From: an uncultured Rhodobacter sp.
Lineage (GTDB): Bacteria > Pseudomonadota > Alphaproteobacteria > Rhodobacterales > Rhodobacteraceae
Direction: 5' to 3'
Length of the DNA stretch: 64,000 nt
NCBI GenBank assembly: GCA_945952585.1
Contig: CAMFII010000001.1
Coordinates: 682,001-746,000, forward strand
Under the pieces are notes generated by a model. That model did not search any database. It was not told the DNA's origin and was given only the letters and a program-made list of their open reading frames with translations. A program made the translations under genes and the position numbers. Position 1 is the stretch's first letter; every line of letters begins with the position of its first letter. Positions 61,354 to 64,000 of this stretch are shown piece by piece.

Positions 61354-61668
61354 CGCGGAACGGCTCAGAGCATGGTCGGCCCCCTAGCCGAAATCTATGA
61401 CGCGACCACGGCCAGCGGCAAGGCTGCGCTTTTTGGCTTTGCGGCCGTGCCGGCCGCCAACCGCGCCGCACTCGGCGAGGAGACCCTTACCCGCGCGGAG
61501 ATCCAGCAATTTGTGTGGCTCTTCGGGCCGGACGCCGCCGCACCCTACGCCACGCTGGTCAAGAACTGGACACAGGATCCGTGGACGGCAACAGCAGACG
61601 ACACCACGCCGACGGGACACCCGCCCTCATTTTCGGGAGAATGGGTGACGGGCGAATGGGGGGCTCCC
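61354..61668 (+). pseudogene. Flavin amine oxidase fragment
   Basis: GPLAEIYDATTASGKAALFGFAAVPA, ALGEETLTRAEIQQFVWLFGPDAAAPYATLVKNW and PSFSGEWVTGEW resemble an internal-to-C-terminal part of a flavin monoamine oxidase. The N-terminal FAD-binding domain and the true C-terminus are missing. It adjoins the recombinase fragment, and the two seem joined by deletion. Confidence 0.6.
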
Positions 61669-61920
61669 CATCATGGCGGGAAGCGAGGTAAGCCCATCAG
61701 AACCAGGATTCCTGGCTGGAGCCGCTATGGCATCTCAGCTTGCGACTGAAGATGTGGTTGCAGATTGACCCTACGGGACAGTTGGGACGGTGGGCGGCAA
61801 AGGTAATGGCGATCCTTGAGCGTCCGCTTCCCGCCCTTATCGGACATTTGATAAATGGCCTAGTCCGGTCCAAAGCAGGCGTTCGAACCTGCCAAGATCT
61901 GATCCCACCACTGCCAGCGG

Positions 61921-62544
61921 TTACCGTCCGAACCGCCCCTTAAAGCGAGCGAGTTCATTCGGCTTTGGGGGGCGGCCTGTATAGATCTCGACGTAGTTTG
62001 GGATGCGGGTCATGCGGGTTTCGAGCGTCTCATCCACCTGCATTGAAATATAGCCTATCTGGACAAGATAGATTGTCCGCGCGCGCACATCCGCATCCCG
62101 CGCGCTGTGGCCCCAGCGTTCGAGCATGGCACTGAGCGCACGCAGACGGCGGGCATCGGCATCGGCGATGCGGGCAAGAATTTCCTGGTCCTTCAGCCCC
62201 CAGCCGCGCATGGCGAATTCAAGCTTGGCGTCGAACGTGTCCGGGTGCAGGAAACAGCCAATGACGTTCAGCATCGCCTCGGTTTCCGTTTCGGCATATT
62301 CGGTCGTCGCGGCGACGAGAGGGGTGGTCGTGCGGGCCTCCCACATCTCGGCAAGGGAGGACAGGAGCGCCTCGCGATCCTTGAAGAACCAGTAGAAGCT
62401 GGTGCGGGACAATTTGAGACGTTCGGCCAGCGGCATGATCTTCACCGCATCCACACCTTCGGTCACGAGCGCGGCATAGGCGGCCTCGAGCCATCCTTCG
62501 CGCGACCCGCGCCACCCGGTTGCGGTCTTTTCCACCTGATCCAT
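61921..62544 (-). CDS. TetR-family regulator
   Basis: The 207-residue protein has an N-terminal TetR helix-turn-helix (WLEAAYAALVTEGVDAVKIMPLAERLKLSRTSFYWFFKDREALL) and a helical ligand domain. It is divergent from the flavoenzyme gene at 62660 with a 115-base gap, so it likely controls it. I chose the ATG at 62544; a TTG at 62580 would add 12 residues. Confidence 0.88.
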   Translation of the reverse strand: MDQVEKTATGWRGSREGWLEAAYAALVTEGVDAVKIMPLAERLKLSRTSFYWFFKDREALLSSLAEMWEARTTTPLVAATTEYAETETEAMLNVIGCFLHPDTFDAKLEFAMRGWGLKDQEILARIADADARRLRALSAMLERWGHSARDADVRARTIYLVQIGYISMQVDETLETRMTRIPNYVEIYTGRPPKPNELARFKGRFGR

Positions 62545-62659
62545 GACGCTGACGGTAGGGCGAACGGGGGCAGCGCGCAAGGAAATGTTCGCCTATGACT
62601 ATCAATTTGACACAGGTGCACATTTCACGGCAGATTGGTTAAAACGACAGGAGGCCTCG

Positions 62660-64000
62660 ATGTCAAACGATCCGCTGCTGCAGCCCTACAAGCTGAAGCA
62701 CCTCACGCTGCGCAACCGCATCATGATCACCAGCCATGAACCGGCCTACCCCGAGGACGGAATGCCCAAGGGGCGGTACCGCGCCTATCACGCGGAACGG
62801 GCCAAGGCCGGGGTTGCGTTGACGATGACCGCCGGATCGGCCTCTGTCGCCCGCGACAGCCCGCCGGTCTTCAACAACATCCTTGCCTGGAAGGACGAGG
62901 TCGTCGGCTGGATGAAGCAGATGGTGGACGAGTGCCATGATCACGGCGCGGCGGTGATGATCCAACTGACCCATCTGGGTCGCCGCACGCGGTGGGACAA
63001 ATCGGACTGGCTGCCTGTCGTGGCCCCCAGCCATGAGCGTGAAGCCGCGCACCGCGCTTTCCCCAAGCGGATCGAGGACTGGGACATGACCCGCATCGTC
63101 GAGGACTTCGCCGATGCGGCAGAGCGGATGAAGGCTGCAGGCGTCGACGGGATCGAACTCGAGGCCTATGGCCATCTGCTGGAACAGTTCTGGTCACCGC
63201 TGACCAACGACCTGGACCATCCCTATGGTGGCAGCCTGGACAACCGTCTTCGCTTTTCTTTCGACGTCCTGCGCGCGATCCGCGAGCGTTGCGGAAGCGA
63301 ATTCATCGTCGGTCTGCGCTACACGGGCGACCAGGACATGCCGGGCGGCATGACCAAGGCCGAGGGGATGGAGGTCAGTCGCAAGCTGCGCGACAGCGGT
63401 CTGGTCGACTTCCTGAACGTGGTGAAGGGTCATATCGACACCGACCCCGCGCTGACGGACGTGATCCCGATCCAAGGCATGAAGAACGCCCCGCATCTGG
63501 ATTTCGCCGGCGAGATCCGCGCAGCGACCGGGTTCCCCACCTTCCATGCTGCGAAGATTCCGGATGTGGCGACGGCACGTCATGCCATCGCGTCGGGCAA
63601 GCTGGACATGGTGGGAATGACGCGGGCGCATATGGCGGACCCGCATATCGTGCGCAAGATCATCGAGAAGCGCGAGGATGACATCCGGCCCTGCGTCGGG
63701 GCGAACTACTGCCTTGACCGCATCTACCAGGGCGGGCTCGCCTTCTGCCTGCACAACCCAGCCACGGGGCGCGAGGAGACGATCCCGCATCTGGTGCCTG
63801 CGGCGGCCGTCAAGAAGCGTGTCACCATCGTCGGCGCCGGCCCCGCCGGGGTGGAGGCCGCACGAGTTGCCGCCGAGCGCGGACATGAAGTGACAGTGTT
63901 CGAGGCCGCCGACCAGCCAGGCGGTCAGATCCGCCTGACGGCACAGGACGAACGGCGGCGCGAGATGATCTCGATCATCGCCTGGCGGATGCAGCAATGC
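62660..64000 (+). CDS. Trimethylamine/N-methylproline-dehydrogenase-like flavoenzyme (partial)
   Basis: The frame is open to the window end (447 codons seen). It has an N-terminal old-yellow-enzyme TIM barrel (LLQPYKLKHLTLRNRIMITSHE, MIQLTHLGRRTRW, GVDGIELEAYGHLLEQF) with FMN-binding features. Cys345, Cys351 and Cys363 lie in CVGANYC...C, a modified iron-sulfur motif with Ala348 in place of the second Cys. A Rossmann domain follows (VTIVGAGPAGVEAARVAAE). This fits the demethylase/dimethylamine-dehydrogenase group. AGGAGG precedes the ATG. The TetR gene is divergent. Confidence 0.85.
   Translation, partial: MSNDPLLQPYKLKHLTLRNRIMITSHEPAYPEDGMPKGRYRAYHAERAKAGVALTMTAGSASVARDSPPVFNNILAWKDEVVGWMKQMVDECHDHGAAVMIQLTHLGRRTRWDKSDWLPVVAPSHEREAAHRAFPKRIEDWDMTRIVEDFADAAERMKAAGVDGIELEAYGHLLEQFWSPLTNDLDHPYGGSLDNRLRFSFDVLRAIRERCGSEFIVGLRYTGDQDMPGGMTKAEGMEVSRKLRDSGLVDFLNVVKGHIDTDPALTDVIPIQGMKNAPHLDFAGEIRAATGFPTFHAAKIPDVATARHAIASGKLDMVGMTRAHMADPHIVRKIIEKREDDIRPCVGANYCLDRIYQGGLAFCLHNPATGREETIPHLVPAAAVKKRVTIVGAGPAGVEAARVAAERGHEVTVFEAADQPGGQIRLTAQDERRREMISIIAWRMQQC

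Noticed and set aside
1-64000. CRISPR arrays or phage-defence cassettes
   Set aside because: No regularly spaced repeats and no recognisable defence genes (Cas, restriction-modification, toxin-antitoxin) were seen.

Overview
This 64 kb window looks like the chromosome of a motile alphaproteobacterium of the Rhodobacteraceae (Paracoccus/Rhodobacter relatives). The evidence is the high GC content, the tightly overlapping ATGA/GTGA operons, the flagellar gene order with a CtrA-type box before flgE, the dapF-mtaB pair beside a tRNA-Lys, and a GC-rich hairpin of a kind I associate with this family. The placement is inferred from gene content and style, not from a database match.

Layout. 1-2514: end of fliF, then fliH, fliN and fliP. 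2589-6620: exported DUF2950 and DUF3300 proteins, then a dioxygenase/hydrolase pair resembling MhqO/MhqD. 6657-16675: amino-sugar island with nagA, a NagB-II type deaminase, a GntR regulator and a BadF-type kinase on the minus strand, divergent from murQ and a complete sugar ABC transporter with a Gfo/Idh oxidoreductase. It sits between two blocks of flagellar genes, which resume at 16867-23685 (L7/L12-like protein, motB, flgE, flgK, flgL, flgI). 23906-31058: M19 dipeptidase, Crp-type regulator, SARP-like regulator, and a minus-strand operon of YcaO protein, animal-type haem peroxidase and an unknown protein. 31165-34832: tRNA-Lys, dapF, mtaB, a GntR-like LacI repressor with a probable divergent small RNA, and tRNA-Arg(CCU).

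34833-35957 is decayed DNA with a transposase fragment. 35958-43506 holds a small protein, a BKACE/VOC/Rieske/CMD gene set, a run of membrane genes with DUF202 and a CYTH/VTC-like protein, and a split chromate transporter. 43545-46794: wHTH-TolB-TPR regulator and an IS407-like element with a 4-bp target duplication. 47200-55481: agmatine module (aguA, aguB, LysR regulator, oligopeptide-type ABC transporter with its parts divided between two divergent operons). 55482-57717: decayed IS3 and IS5 elements. 57718-60563: Crp-type regulator, sulfatase, lipoprotein. 60564-61920: structured intergenic DNA with recombinase and amine-oxidase fragments. 61921-64000: TetR regulator divergent from a dimethylamine/N-methylproline-dehydrogenase-like flavoenzyme that runs off the end.

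The strongest candidates for undescribed biology are: (1) the operator-controlled small RNA at about 34576-34688, divergent from the LacI-family gene; (2) the DUF202 plus CYTH/VTC-like membrane operon, which resembles a split eukaryotic VTC polyphosphate polymerase; (3) the YcaO/haem peroxidase/unknown-protein operon; and (4) the L7/L12-like protein in the flagellar locus.
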